Positions 53,641 through 62,247 of a DNA stretch of 64,000 bases are shown in pieces. Position 1 is the first letter of the stretch. Every line of letters starts with the position of its first letter. Below the pieces are notes generated by a model, which saw nothing but the letters and a program-made list of their open reading frames with translations, made no database searches and was not told the origin of the DNA. Both the position numbers and the translations under genes were made by a program. This stretch comes from Gluconacetobacter aggeris (lineage in GTDB: Bacteria; Pseudomonadota; Alphaproteobacteria; Acetobacterales; Acetobacteraceae), in assembly GCF_014174395.1 (NCBI RefSeq), contig NZ_JABEQD010000004.1:124001-188000 (forward strand), read 5' to 3'.

Positions 53641-53674
53641 GGCGACCCGGAGGCCTGCGAGCCTGCGGGTCGCC
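53641..53674. terminator. Bidirectional terminator-like hairpin between convergent genes
   Basis: GGCGACCCG (53641-53649) pairs with CGGGTCGCC (53666-53674), and inside it AGGC pairs with GCCT after one mismatch. It lies between the YeeE/YedE stop and the convergent SnoaL-like stop. Confidence 0.5.
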
Positions 53675-53692
53675 CATGCGACCTCTCATGTT

Positions 53693-54136
53693 TCAAGCCC
53701 GGTTATTGAGTCGCGCCAGAACCGATGCGAGATCGTTGATTCCCCAATGTTCCGCATACTGCCCCTGTTCCACGCGAACGATGTCGATGACGTTGATGGT
53801 GACAGGCTTGCCGGTCGCGGGAACACCCATGAAGGGGCCGATATGGACGCCATTGATGGTCTTTCGCGTCGTGACCTCGTCCCCTTCGGCGACCTGGTCG
53901 TGTATTTCCACAGTCAGGTTTCCCAATGCCGGCCGAAGAATATGTTCGAAGGTGTTCCACATGCTTTCCGGACCATTGGGCGCGCCGGGCGGGGCCGAGC
54001 GGTTGACGAAATCTCGTCTCATAAGCGCATCGAAGGCGTCCCTGTTTCCCGCCACGATCACCTGCATGTTGAAGTCGAGTACGACCTGTTTGTTCTTTTC
54101 AATCAAAAAATCGTCCCGCATTTCCATTTCCCTCAT
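53693..54136 (-). CDS. SnoaL-like (ester cyclase family) protein
   Basis: A 147-residue protein with the SnoaL/NTF2 cone-fold pattern: VVLDFNMQVIVAGNRDAFD, then FVNRSAPPGAPNGPE and VAEGDEVTTRKTINGVHIG. Such proteins cyclise polyketide esters or do unrelated enzymatic tasks; many in this family lack assigned function. The start is taken at MREMEMRDD (54136), with a second ATG at 54121. It is 47 bases downstream of the histidine kinase gene stop on the same strand. Confidence 0.72.
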   Translation of the reverse strand: MREMEMRDDFLIEKNKQVVLDFNMQVIVAGNRDAFDALMRRDFVNRSAPPGAPNGPESMWNTFEHILRPALGNLTVEIHDQVAEGDEVTTRKTINGVHIGPFMGVPATGKPVTINVIDIVRVEQGQYAEHWGINDLASVLARLNNRA

Positions 54137-54183
54137 CGTGGTATTTTTAGTATTGGAGCCGGACTGGCCGGTTGCTCCATCAA

Positions 54184-55602
54184 TTACTCGACCGCGATGC
54201 CGTAATTGACATCGGACCACAGCATGTCGGCGTGCCGGCGGCCCGCCATCGTGTCTGGCCGCGACGCACCTGAAGAAAGAATGCGGGGCAGAACAATCCG
54301 TACCATGAGGCCGCATGGGGTCGCATCGAGCAGCGCCATGTGTCCCTGATGTCGGCGAACGATTTCAGCGACGATCGGCAGACCGAGACCAAGATGTCCG
54401 TCGCAATCGGCGCGCTCCGGAACCTTTCGCGTGTCTCCCGGCAGTGCCGCCCGCCGTTGCCGTGAAGGCATGCCAGGGCCATCGTCGCTGACCTCCAGGA
54501 TGATCTCGGAATCGTCTTCGCGCAGAGTGACAGACACGTTATGCGCATGCCGACATCCGTTTTCGATCAGGTTTCCGAGCGCCCGCGTCATGGCCAATGG
54601 TTGGCAGCGCAGGAGGATCGGGGATTCAGCCAGGTTCCGCACCGAGCGGTCCACGGCGGCGAAGTCGGCGCTCACCTCCTGCGCGAGGGCCGCGAGGTCG
54701 ACGACTTGCCAGTCTTCCGTCTCGTCATAGCCCCGGAACAGCGACATGGCATCGTCCAGCATGCGTTTCATAAGGCCTATGTCCCGTTTCATACCCTCCC
54801 TTCGCGTATATTCGTCACCCATTTCCACCCGTAATGCGAGGCGCGTCAGGGGCGTGCGCAGATCATGCGCGACGCCCATGAGGGCACAGATCCGTGCTTC
54901 ACTCGATCGGGCGAGACGTTCCTGTAGCGCATTGAACGCGCGGATGACGCCCCGGACCTCGGATGGCCCCGTCTCATCGATCGGTGCGGGTCGATCCTGA
55001 GCTTCGTACTGCGATACGGCGTCCGCCAACAGTCCCAGCGGACGGCGGATAGACCATGCCGACCATAACAGCAGCACAGCAGTACCGGCAGCAATCGTTC
55101 CGATCCAGAGCGCAAAGGGCAACGTCGCCAGCATCATGCCCGGTCCGCTGACCCGGGCGTAGTTGCGGACGAGAAAAGTCGCCCTCGGGACGTCGAAGCT
55201 GACATGGGTAAATCCCGGCCGCCAGGCGTCACTGGCGCAATTCATGACGAGGGGGGCCGTCATGGCAGGCATCTCCAGTGCATAGAGTGCGCGCCGCAGT
55301 CTTCGTGTCGCGAAAGCGTCCGTTTCCGGCCGACAAGGGGTGTCGGTGTTCAGGACGACGACCAGGTCCGGCGTGGAGAGCGTCGACGCGATAGCGGACT
55401 GCTCCGGCGCCGGAACCGCCTTGATCGCACGCAACGTGGTGGCGATGCCGATGGCGTCGGGCCACGGACCGGGCGGCGGCATTGGTTCCTCGGTGCGCAG
55501 AGTCAGGAACGCCGCCGCCGCCATCGCCAGCATGACGACCGAACTTCCGCCGAGCAGAAGTGCCATCTGCCCGCGCAGGGATACTGGCCGGGGAAACCTC
55601 AT
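54184..55602 (-). CDS. Sensor histidine kinase
   Basis: A 472-residue membrane kinase. Two membrane helices (about 14-36 and 158-182) enclose a periplasmic sensor of about 120 residues with cysteines at 90 and 122. A HAMP-like linker (IRRPLGLLADAVSQYE) is followed by the H-box GVAHDLRTPLTRLALRVE (His246), N-box NLIENGCRHA and G-boxes DDGPGMP and GHLGLGLPIV. No response-regulator gene is adjacent, so it is an orphan in this window. Its start overlaps the lipoprotein gene stop by four bases. Confidence 0.9.
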   Translation of the reverse strand: MRFPRPVSLRGQMALLLGGSSVVMLAMAAAAFLTLRTEEPMPPPGPWPDAIGIATTLRAIKAVPAPEQSAIASTLSTPDLVVVLNTDTPCRPETDAFATRRLRRALYALEMPAMTAPLVMNCASDAWRPGFTHVSFDVPRATFLVRNYARVSGPGMMLATLPFALWIGTIAAGTAVLLLWSAWSIRRPLGLLADAVSQYEAQDRPAPIDETGPSEVRGVIRAFNALQERLARSSEARICALMGVAHDLRTPLTRLALRVEMGDEYTRREGMKRDIGLMKRMLDDAMSLFRGYDETEDWQVVDLAALAQEVSADFAAVDRSVRNLAESPILLRCQPLAMTRALGNLIENGCRHAHNVSVTLREDDSEIILEVSDDGPGMPSRQRRAALPGDTRKVPERADCDGHLGLGLPIVAEIVRRHQGHMALLDATPCGLMVRIVLPRILSSGASRPDTMAGRRHADMLWSDVNYGIAVE

Positions 55603-55919
55603 GCGGGGGCACTCCAGCCCATGGCCCGGTAACAGGCAAGAACTTCGCGCGTGATGGCACCCGTCGCGTTGCGCAGATCGGCGTCCGTTCCCTCCCGACG
55701 GCCGAGCAGCAGGTTGAGGCCACCCCCGATCGCCATGTGGATCGGGACGGCCGTTCCGAGCGTTACCGCCGCGGTCGCGATCAGTCCGGGCTTGCGGCCG
55801 CTGTGGCGGTGGCTGACCGTGGTGCCTGCACAGCCACCGAGGAGCAGCAGCGTCAGCATGCTGGCGACTTTGGCGAATGTCGTGCCACGGATCACTGAGG
55901 TGGGATGAGCGTGTGTCAT
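55599..55919 (-). CDS. Small lipoprotein upstream of the histidine kinase
   Basis: A 106-residue protein with an N-terminal signal and lipobox-like LTLLLLGGCAG. The mature part is mostly Gly/Ala-rich and contains LLGRREGTDADLRNATGAIT. It overlaps the kinase gene by ATGA and could help its signal reception, but function is not known. Confidence 0.65.
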   Translation of the reverse strand: MTHAHPTSVIRGTTFAKVASMLTLLLLGGCAGTTVSHRHSGRKPGLIATAAVTLGTAVPIHMAIGGGLNLLLGRREGTDADLRNATGAITREVLACYRAMGWSAPA

Positions 55920-56142
55920 GCCATTGTTACGGTCTGTAAGGCTTGCTCCCCCGGTTCCAGCGTAAAAAAAGCGTGGCTGGAGAATTTTGGTCCGCTGGCG
56001 GGGGATGGTCGATCATCCGCCGTATCATCGCCAGCATCGGACACGGCGGAATGGCATGACAGGATGGCGCTTCAGCAGGATGATCGGCGTGCAGCTTGCC
56101 GAATGCGCGGCTCCAAGCCACAGAGGGGTGGGGTATCGGTCG

Positions 56143-56727
56143 ATGGCGGATGAGCGTCGGCGCTATGGCGAGGCGTCCGATGACGATCTTCTGCGCTGGT
56201 CGGGAATGGGGGATCGTGACGCATTCGATCAGATCGTGCTCAGGCATGGTCCGTATGCGCTGCGTACGGCCTGTCGCCTGACCCGCAATGTCGAAGCGGC
56301 AGAGGATCTGGTGCAGGACGCCTTCGTGCGGGCATGGAGTCACGCGCGCGATTTCGACGGTTCGCGCGCTCGGTTTACCACCTGGCTCTACCGGGTCATC
56401 GTCAATCTCAGCATCGATCTTGCCCGCCGGAAGCAGCCGGAGCCGCTGCCTGAAGGATTCGACATGATCGATGATGGGCTGTCCGCTGAAAGCCGTCTGG
56501 ATGCGATACAGGAACACCAGGCGCTCGTCACCGCGCTTCAGGCCGTACCGCCCAGGCAACGGGCGGCGATGGCTCTGGTGTATGACGAAGGCCTGTCCGG
56601 CGCGGAAGCGGCACGCCGCATGGGGCTTTCGGCCAAGGCGGTGGAACGGCTGCTCGCGCGGGGACGCACACTCCTGCGGGAGGCGCTGGGGAGGGGAGGG
56701 CACACGGAAAGGGGACAAAGCTCATGA
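56143..56727 (+). CDS. RNA polymerase ECF sigma factor
   Basis: A 194-residue ECF sigma factor. Region 2 is DDLLRWSGMGDRDAFDQIV and LTRNVEAAEDLVQDAFVRAW, and region 4 is VPPRQRAAMALVYDEGLSG, then AARRMGLSAKAVERLLARGR. It lacks the long region 3 and starts at MADERRRYG (56143); the frame to 55987 is upstream sequence. It overlaps the anti-sigma gene by ATGA. Confidence 0.9.
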   Translation: MADERRRYGEASDDDLLRWSGMGDRDAFDQIVLRHGPYALRTACRLTRNVEAAEDLVQDAFVRAWSHARDFDGSRARFTTWLYRVIVNLSIDLARRKQPEPLPEGFDMIDDGLSAESRLDAIQEHQALVTALQAVPPRQRAAMALVYDEGLSGAEAARRMGLSAKAVERLLARGRTLLREALGRGGHTERGQSS

Positions 56728-57236
56728 TGACGCAGAAAAAATTCCGTGCTCTGGCGGAATGCTACGGCGCGGATCTCTCCCGCTGGCCTGCGGCCGATCG
56801 TGGACTGGCGGAAACGCTTCTTGCACAGTCTCCGGAGGCCCGTGCCGTCTTGCGGGAACAGCAGGACATGGATGCTGTCATTGCTCGTGCGTTCGATGCC
56901 CAGGACGCGGAGTTGCATATCCGGAGCGCCCATGAAGACACGCATGCCGCCCTGACGCGCCTGCGCGCAGGCGTGGCCGGGCGGATCGCTGAGCAAAGCG
57001 GGAAAATGAGCCCATCGCGTGGATGGCGGCGCTTTATTTTCCATCGGCCACGCGCGCAGCCAGCCTGGGCGATGACGGCAGACAGCCTTGTCGTCGTCCG
57101 TCGCGCGGGATTGGTACTCGGCTGCGCCTTTGCCGTAACAGGCGGTCTGTGGCTGGGATGGGTGCAGTCGTCCGGCGGGGCGGGCGACCTGCTCAATTCG
57201 CTTCTTGTGATTCCAGTAAGTGGTGGCGGATCATGA
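56724..57236 (+). CDS. Putative anti-sigma factor, membrane-anchored
   Basis: A 170-residue protein. The N-terminal cytoplasmic part (KKFRALAECYGADLSRWPAA) is followed by a single membrane helix near residues 128-147 (AGLVLGCAFAVTGGLWLGW). Encoded between an ECF sigma factor and a periplasmic sensor, with ATGA overlaps on both sides, it is probably the anti-sigma that holds the sigma factor at the membrane. There is no ZAS zinc motif, so it belongs to a different anti-sigma class. Confidence 0.72.
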   Translation: MMTQKKFRALAECYGADLSRWPAADRGLAETLLAQSPEARAVLREQQDMDAVIARAFDAQDAELHIRSAHEDTHAALTRLRAGVAGRIAEQSGKMSPSRGWRRFIFHRPRAQPAWAMTADSLVVVRRAGLVLGCAFAVTGGLWLGWVQSSGGAGDLLNSLLVIPVSGGGS

Positions 57237-57685
57237 TTTTTTACGACGCGAACGGCGGGCCTCGCCGATGGATGCTGGCCGGTTCGCTCCTGCTGAATCT
57301 CTTTCTCGTTGCCGTCGTCGGCGGTCAATATCTGCGCCATCGTGAGGGTAACGCACCTGTTCTCATGCGTGTTCTGCAGCATGTGACGTCCCGGCTCGAT
57401 TCAAAGGACGCGGAGGCTTTCCGCACGGTATTGCGCCAGGAGGCGCCACGCTATGCCCAGGCACAGGAAAACCTCGCGCGGGCCCGCGCGGAAATCGACC
57501 GTCAATTGCTGGCGCCGCAATTCGACCCGGTGGCGACCCGCGCCGCCATGCAACAATGGCGGGCCGCGTGGAATGTCTTCGTCGGCACGTTCAGTGACGC
57601 TCTGGTCGAGGCCATGGGCCGTCTGTCTCCAGCGGGGCGCCGTGCGCTGGTCAGTGCCGCGCCACACCAGCGGCCGGATCTCTGA
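57233..57685 (+). CDS. Periplasmic sensor protein, CpxP/Spy or metal-sensor-like
   Basis: A 150-residue protein with one N-terminal membrane helix (WMLAGSLLLNLFLVAVVGG) and a helical periplasmic part: DAEAFRTVLRQEAPRYAQAQ, ARAEIDRQLLAPQFDP and VEAMGRLSPAGRRAL. The layout is that of periplasmic heavy-metal-sensor/Spy-type helical proteins. It ends the sigma operon and would receive the envelope signal. Confidence 0.72.
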   Translation: MIFYDANGGPRRWMLAGSLLLNLFLVAVVGGQYLRHREGNAPVLMRVLQHVTSRLDSKDAEAFRTVLRQEAPRYAQAQENLARARAEIDRQLLAPQFDPVATRAAMQQWRAAWNVFVGTFSDALVEAMGRLSPAGRRALVSAAPHQRPDL

Positions 57686-57750
57686 TCCATTTTTTGGCAA
57701 AGCAGGATACCGCTGAAACGCCTGATCCGGGGGACGCCGATCCGTCATCC

Positions 57751-57788
57751 GTAGAACGCATGGTCGCCAGCGCGACCATGCGTTCTAC
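57751..57788. terminator. Perfect 17-bp hairpin after the sigma operon
   Basis: GTAGAACGCATGGTCGC (57751-57767) and GCGACCATGCGTTCTAC (57772-57788) pair exactly around CAGC. It lies between the sensor stop and the next start, so it is a strong intrinsic-terminator-like structure, without a T-run. Confidence 0.6.
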
Positions 57789-57812
57789 CTCAACCCTGGT
57801 GGGTCAGGCTTC

Positions 57813-58364
57813 ATGTTTCAAAGACAATTCTCCACGCGCACGCCACTCTTCTTCTTCGGGCGGACCGTGATCCCCCTGCTTGGCGCTCTTACGCTTGCGG
57901 CGTGCACGTCGCCCGCTCCGGTCGCACCAAGTTTCACGATCATGCCTCGTCCCGATGAAAATTTCGCGACGTTCCAGAAGAATGATGCCCAATGCCGTCT
58001 CTACGCACAGACGCAGACGGGCGAGACGCCGTCGCAGGGTGCTGCATCGAGCGGCCTGAAAGGCGCCGTTCTCGGCACTGGCATCGGCGCCGCTTCGGGC
58101 GCTTTGCTCGGAAGCGTGACCGGCAATGCCGGGAACGGCGCAGCGATCGGTGCGGGAAGCGGCCTCCTGCTCGGTTCGGTCATCGGGGCGGGTCGCGCGC
58201 GGCAGACCGGCCAGACGCTCCAGTATCGTTATGACGGCGCATATGCCCAATGCATGGTCGGCCATGGCGAGCAACTGCCTCCACCACCGATGGCCTATGG
58301 ACCGCCGCCCGTTATCGCCTATCCGCCACCAGCCGTGATCTACCCGGTGCCTGTCGGTCCTTGA
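57813..58364 (+). CDS. Glycine-zipper outer-membrane lipoprotein
   Basis: A 183-residue protein. The lipobox is LTLAACTS after a hydrophobic signal. A glycine-zipper core follows (GAVLGTGIGAASGALLGSVT, AIGAGSGLLLGSVIGAG), then a Pro/Tyr tail with repeated PPP and Val-Ile-Tyr segments. The C-terminal tail is proline-rich. Such proteins sit in the envelope, and their genes often respond to envelope stress. It follows the 17-bp hairpin. Confidence 0.75.
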   Translation: MFQRQFSTRTPLFFFGRTVIPLLGALTLAACTSPAPVAPSFTIMPRPDENFATFQKNDAQCRLYAQTQTGETPSQGAASSGLKGAVLGTGIGAASGALLGSVTGNAGNGAAIGAGSGLLLGSVIGAGRARQTGQTLQYRYDGAYAQCMVGHGEQLPPPPMAYGPPPVIAYPPPAVIYPVPVGP

Positions 58365-58436
58365 AAAATTGCGCCGCCCCCGTCGTATTCCAGTCCTCCG
58401 TCCGTAACAGCATTGGACAACCGAACGGAGGTCAGC

Positions 58437-58796
58437 ATGTCCGACGCTTTCAAAGAATTCGCGATCAGGATCGGAGCTTTTGTCCTTCTTTCGCCGCTCA
58501 TCCTGGGCACGGTCGGACCGGCTCTGAGTGACATGGCGTTCGCGCAGGACGGTTCCGGCGACCGACGCATGGCGAGTTTCCAGGCGGCTGACGCGAATCA
58601 CGACGGGCGCGTCTCGCAAGACGAATTCGAGGCGTTTGCCAGAGCCCGGATGGCGTCGTCCGGCGGCATGCGCGCCGCCATGTTCAGCCGGCTCGCGCCC
58701 GAGGACCAGAAGGCGCGGCTCGACGAAAAATTCGCCCAGATGGATACCAGCGGCAAAGGATATCTGACGCCCGATGACTGGCATCCGCAATCCTGA
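58437..58796 (+). CDS. Exported EF-hand protein
   Basis: A 119-residue protein. The signal-like N-terminus (IRIGAFVLLSPLILGTVGPA, ending AFA) is followed by an EF-hand loop, DANHDGRVSQDEF, with Asp-x-Asn-x-Asp-Gly and a Glu at the last position. A second, degenerate hand is MDTSGKGYLTPDDW. It probably binds calcium outside the cytoplasm. The start is taken at MSDAFKEF (58437). Confidence 0.75.
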   Translation: MSDAFKEFAIRIGAFVLLSPLILGTVGPALSDMAFAQDGSGDRRMASFQAADANHDGRVSQDEFEAFARARMASSGGMRAAMFSRLAPEDQKARLDEKFAQMDTSGKGYLTPDDWHPQS

Positions 58797-58831
58797 AGAA
58801 AAATAAACAATTCCTGAATTGGAGGCGAAGA

Positions 58832-59200
58832 ATGTCAAAAATTCCTCATGCGCTTGGTGGCGCCATCGGCATCGCGGCTTTCATCGCATTTGCCGCTCCG
58901 GCCGGAGCCGGAACGGCGACCTGGTGGGGGCCACATGGCGGCGTGGCTGCGGTGCATGCGCCCGGCCCGTATGTTCACCCGGTGCCCGGTCCATGTTGCT
59001 ACGCCCCCTGGCGCGGGGCGGGGGCTGTTGCGGCCGGCGTCGCCGCAGGTGCCGCGATCGGTGCGGCAGCGCATCCTTATCCCTATCCTTACGGTTATCC
59101 TTATCCGGTCTATGTCGCACCGCGCCCGGTCGTCTATCCGCCTGCGGTCATCGTGGCGCCCGCTCCTGCCTACGTGTATCCGGCGCGCCCGATGCCATGA
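58832..59200 (+). CDS. Secreted Pro/Tyr-rich hypothetical protein
   Basis: A 122-residue protein with a signal peptide (ALGGAIGIAAFIAFAAPAGA) and a mature part of low complexity: AAGVAAGAAIGAAAHPYPYP, then repeated Pro-Tyr and Val-Tyr-Pro segments and a Cys pair (PCCYAP). It may be a structural envelope protein. Its stop overlaps the next start by ATGA. Confidence 0.62.
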   Translation: MSKIPHALGGAIGIAAFIAFAAPAGAGTATWWGPHGGVAAVHAPGPYVHPVPGPCCYAPWRGAGAVAAGVAAGAAIGAAAHPYPYPYGYPYPVYVAPRPVVYPPAVIVAPAPAYVYPARPMP

Positions 59201-59877
59201 CGCCGTTCTTTTTGAAGGGCCGCTCCACGGTGGTCGCAGGAAAAATCCCGGCGATCGGAGCGGTTCTGCTCCTCACGTCCTGTGCCGGCGCTCATGTCCA
59301 GAATCCCGTGACCATGACCGATAGACAACCTGTCGCCCCGGTTGCCGTGACCGTGACGACCAGCATGCCCCGAACGGCGCAGAATGCACCGCGCCTGGAT
59401 CGCAACATGCAGGCTCTGGCCGCCGGCCTGGCGAAAAGCCTGGAGAAGGCTCATATCGTCGCGTACCCTGCCGACCCATCGGAGACGACGCCTCATGCGA
59501 ACGGTCGTGATCTTGCGCTCGTGGTCGATATCGGCACACTCCAGACCGGCAGTGCCTGGACGCGTGAACTGGTCGGTTTCGGGACAGGAAAAAGCCGCCT
59601 GCAATCCCATGTTATATTATATGATGAACGTGGAACGCAATTGACGGATCTTCTGGACTTTACCGTCAAGGCCGATAGCGGCTCCATGCCTGGGGTCATT
59701 GTCAGCGCCTGGAATCCGATCGGGTTTGGCATCCACAGTGCGCGCGCCATCACGAAGGAGGCGTTGAGCGACGGCCATGAAGACGCGGACAGGACCGCAA
59801 AAGCTATCGTCAAGAAAATGGTGGAATACTATCGGACGAACGGATGGCGACCATCTGAAAATGTAGGAAACGAATAA
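59197..59877 (+). CDS. DUF4410-type lipoprotein
   Basis: A 226-residue protein with a lipobox-like VLLLTSCAGA. The mature part has LVVDIGTLQTGSAWTRELVG, FGTGKSRLQSHVILYDERG and ends with a C-terminal helix (DADRTAKAIVKKMVEYYRTN), as DUF4410 proteins do. The family is of unknown function. It overlaps the preceding secreted-protein gene by four bases. Confidence 0.72.
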   Translation: MTPFFLKGRSTVVAGKIPAIGAVLLLTSCAGAHVQNPVTMTDRQPVAPVAVTVTTSMPRTAQNAPRLDRNMQALAAGLAKSLEKAHIVAYPADPSETTPHANGRDLALVVDIGTLQTGSAWTRELVGFGTGKSRLQSHVILYDERGTQLTDLLDFTVKADSGSMPGVIVSAWNPIGFGIHSARAITKEALSDGHEDADRTAKAIVKKMVEYYRTNGWRPSENVGNE

Positions 59878-59899
59878 TTCCATTGCCTCAGCCCTTTTG

Positions 59900-60075
59900 C
59901 ATAATGCTCAAGTCGGCCACGCGCTGTCGCAGGCTCGTCAAGGACTACGAAAGATACGCAACCGCCGCCTGCGCAGCAGGTCGTTGACAGGACGGACCAG
60001 ATACCAGACAGGCTCTGAGGCCGTTGGCGATAGGAGCATTACTCTCCTGCGGCGCCGCTACGCACAGTTGGTTCT
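59900..60075 (+). pseudogene. Probable IS5-family transposase 3' remnant
   Basis: One frame reads CRRLVKDYERYATAAC before a stop, and a later frame SITLLRRRYAQLV. This resembles the end of IS5-type transposases (RLVKDYER..., ...IMLLRRYA). It lies in the 307-base gap between the DUF4410 gene and the GntR gene. The match is short, so the call is tentative. Confidence 0.4.
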
Positions 60076-60184
60076 GTTCGTGGTCCGTGATGCGGCCATT
60101 TTGACACGGGCTTGGCCTGCGGATGAAATCGTGTTCAAGAACATCCTTTCATCGGATGAACAGCACCTGATTGAGCGTCTGCAC

Positions 60185-60871
60185 ATGACCCGTACGGCTT
60201 CCCTCGTTCGTCTGCCCAGGCCGTCCCTCGTCGCGTCGGCGCTCGACGCCATGCGCGACCAGATTGCCACGGGTGCGTGGCCTGTGGGCGAGCGGATCCC
60301 GCGCGAAGCGGAACTCGCCGAGATGCTGCAGATCGGGCGCAATACCGTGCGAGAGGCCGTCCGCGTTCTTTCGCACGCGGGGGTTCTCGATGTGCGCCAG
60401 GGTGACGGAACCTATGTCAGGACGGTCGAGGATCCTGCCAGCATCATGCAGGCGATCAGCCGGTCGAGCCTGCGCGATCATTTCGAATTGCGCGCCGTAC
60501 TGGAGGTCGAAGCCGCGCGACGCGCCGCCGAACGCCGATCGGCGCGTGACCTCCGTGCGATGGAAAAGGCGCTCAAGGCGCGCGGTGACTGGAGCGAGGG
60601 ACGCGATATCGACGCGTTTCTGGAGCACGATGCCGCATTCCATCTAGCCATCGCCGAAGCCGGACGGAACGGCGCACTGGCGGAGCTTTATCGCTACTTT
60701 CTGACCGTCGCGAGGCAGGCGGCGCGTTCCGCGATGATCGAGCATGATGTCGCGGAACCTGGTTTGGCATTGCATGAACGCCTGTTTCAGGCCATCGAGG
60801 CCCAGGATAGCGCACAAGCCACGCGAGCGGCCAAGGCCGTGCTGCGCCCCCTGATCAGGACGCTATCTTGA
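60185..60871 (+). CDS. FadR/GntR-family transcriptional regulator
   Basis: A 228-residue regulator. The winged helix is IATGAWPVGERIPREAELAE and GRNTVREAVRVLSHAGVLDV, then RQGDGTYV. The all-helical FCD domain has DHFELRAVLEVEAARRAAE and FLEHDAAFHLAIAEA, with His residues for metal or ligand. FadR-type regulators sense carboxylates or fatty-acid compounds. The start at 60185 follows from the family; the frame to 59897 runs through the IS remnant. Targets are unknown. Confidence 0.88.
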   Translation: MTRTASLVRLPRPSLVASALDAMRDQIATGAWPVGERIPREAELAEMLQIGRNTVREAVRVLSHAGVLDVRQGDGTYVRTVEDPASIMQAISRSSLRDHFELRAVLEVEAARRAAERRSARDLRAMEKALKARGDWSEGRDIDAFLEHDAAFHLAIAEAGRNGALAELYRYFLTVARQAARSAMIEHDVAEPGLALHERLFQAIEAQDSAQATRAAKAVLRPLIRTLS

Positions 60872-60955
60872 GGTGATGATGCCGTCGTGAATCCGGCCAC
60901 TCTCGCCCTCTTCTCGCACATAGGAATTTCCATGATCGCCTCCTGAAACCGGGCG

Positions 60956-61174
60956 TTAGCGAGTCTTGGACAAGATGATGCAATCCCGAGGGGTATTGCC
61001 GGTATTGGGATGGACAAGCCATCTCCGGAGAAGGCCCTCACGTTGAAAACCCGCCTTCTCCATGACCCGGATCGAGCCCACGTTATCAACATCCACGGCA
61101 GCATGGCCTGAGCATCGCTCGCGCGGACCGGACGCAAAGCCAAGCCGGGTTGTTACGAACTGATCGGGGAACAT
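60956..61174 (-). pseudogene. Decayed GNAT-family acetyltransferase
   Basis: The main frame holds AVDVDNVGSIRVMEKAGF, then QREGLLRRWLVHP, the C-terminal acetyl-CoA region of RimJ/RimL-like proteins. The N-terminal end appears as FVTTRL in that frame and LALRPVRASDAQAM in another. The central half of the gene is deleted and the frame is shifted, so it is a remnant. Confidence 0.65.
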
Positions 61175-61189
61175 CGCTTCATCTCATCT

Positions 61190-61206
61190 GGGTTGGCGCC
61201 CAACCC
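61190..61206. terminator. Small hairpin after the LysR gene
   Basis: GGGTTGG (61190-61196) and CCAACCC (61200-61206) pair around CGC, 10 bases past the stop of the leftward LysR gene. It is short and has no T-run, so terminator function is weakly supported. Confidence 0.3.
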
Positions 61207-61215
61207 GACCCAACT

Positions 61216-62247
61216 TCATGCCTGGATCGAACGCTTGACGTCGTCGGACACTGACGGTCCATCGAACAACAGCGGACGTCTCTGCCCCATGATCTGGACG
61301 ACCTTCTGTCGAAGCCATTGATGGACCTGATCGGTGTCGTGTCGCGGATGCCAGGCCTGGAAGATCGTCACCGGCTCCAGATCGAGCGGCAGCGGAAAGC
61401 CATAAAGACCCAGCCGGTCGAGCATTGCCGCGTCGGTCAGGATATCCGGCGCCGGGAGGATCAGATCGGTCTGCGCGAGCCCTTGCAGCGCGGCATAGAA
61501 GGAGGTCAGCAGCAGCGCGACACTACGTTCGAGCCCATGCTGATCGGCAAGGACCTCGTCGATCGGTCCCCGTCGCCGCCCCCGGCGCGAGACGGCGATG
61601 TGATCGTAGACCACCAGCGCCTGGGGCGTGATATCACCCAGCAGAATGGGATGACCGGCCCGCACGACCCCGCGAAAGCGGCTCTCGAACAGGGTCTGGC
61701 GCATGATTTCGGGGCGCAGGAATGCCGTGGCGCCGATATAGAGATCGATCCCGCCCTGCCGCAGGAAATCGCTGTCGTCGCTGTTCGATTCCGCTGTGAA
61801 GATCAGCGTGGTGTCCGGACAGTCGGCGCGCAGGGCGCGCAGCAGCGCCTCGGCGTATGGGCCGATCACCACATCGGCGGCCCGGATACGGAAGGTCGGC
61901 GTCAGGCCCGTGAAATCCAGGGCATGCCGTGGACGATACAGGTCGCTGATCGCCGAGAGGATCTGGCTGACGCGCGGCTGCATCTGCAGGGCGCGCGGCG
62001 TCGGCACCATGTGCCGGCCCGACTGCACCAGAATGGCATCGTGAAACGTCTCGCGCAGGCGGGACAGGGTGCGGCTCATGGTCGCCGCACTCACCTGCAG
62101 CCTCTCGGCCGCGCCCGTGACGCTCGACTCCTCGACCAGAACGTTCATGGCCTGCAGGAGATTGAGATCGTAGCCGCGCGCCACGTGTGCCATCAGGTCT
62201 TCCCTTGCCATGCGGGTCGGGCTCCGAAATGGCTGATAAACACCCAA
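61216..62247 (-). CDS. LysR-family transcriptional regulator (NodD/PnbR-like)
   Basis: A 343-residue regulator with the helix-turn-helix YDLNLLQAMNVLVEESSVTG, then AAERLQVSAATMSRTLSRLR, and an effector domain (FRIRAADVVIGPYAEALLRA). The beginning MARE..MAHVARGYDLN suggests a start at 62211 or 62190 rather than 62247. It is divergent from the MFS exporter gene at 62445 with about 200 bases between, a classic LysR-exporter pair in which the regulator senses a toxic compound. Confidence 0.87.
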   Translation of the reverse strand: MGVYQPFRSPTRMAREDLMAHVARGYDLNLLQAMNVLVEESSVTGAAERLQVSAATMSRTLSRLRETFHDAILVQSGRHMVPTPRALQMQPRVSQILSAISDLYRPRHALDFTGLTPTFRIRAADVVIGPYAEALLRALRADCPDTTLIFTAESNSDDSDFLRQGGIDLYIGATAFLRPEIMRQTLFESRFRGVVRAGHPILLGDITPQALVVYDHIAVSRRGRRRGPIDEVLADQHGLERSVALLLTSFYAALQGLAQTDLILPAPDILTDAAMLDRLGLYGFPLPLDLEPVTIFQAWHPRHDTDQVHQWLRQKVVQIMGQRRPLLFDGPSVSDDVKRSIQA

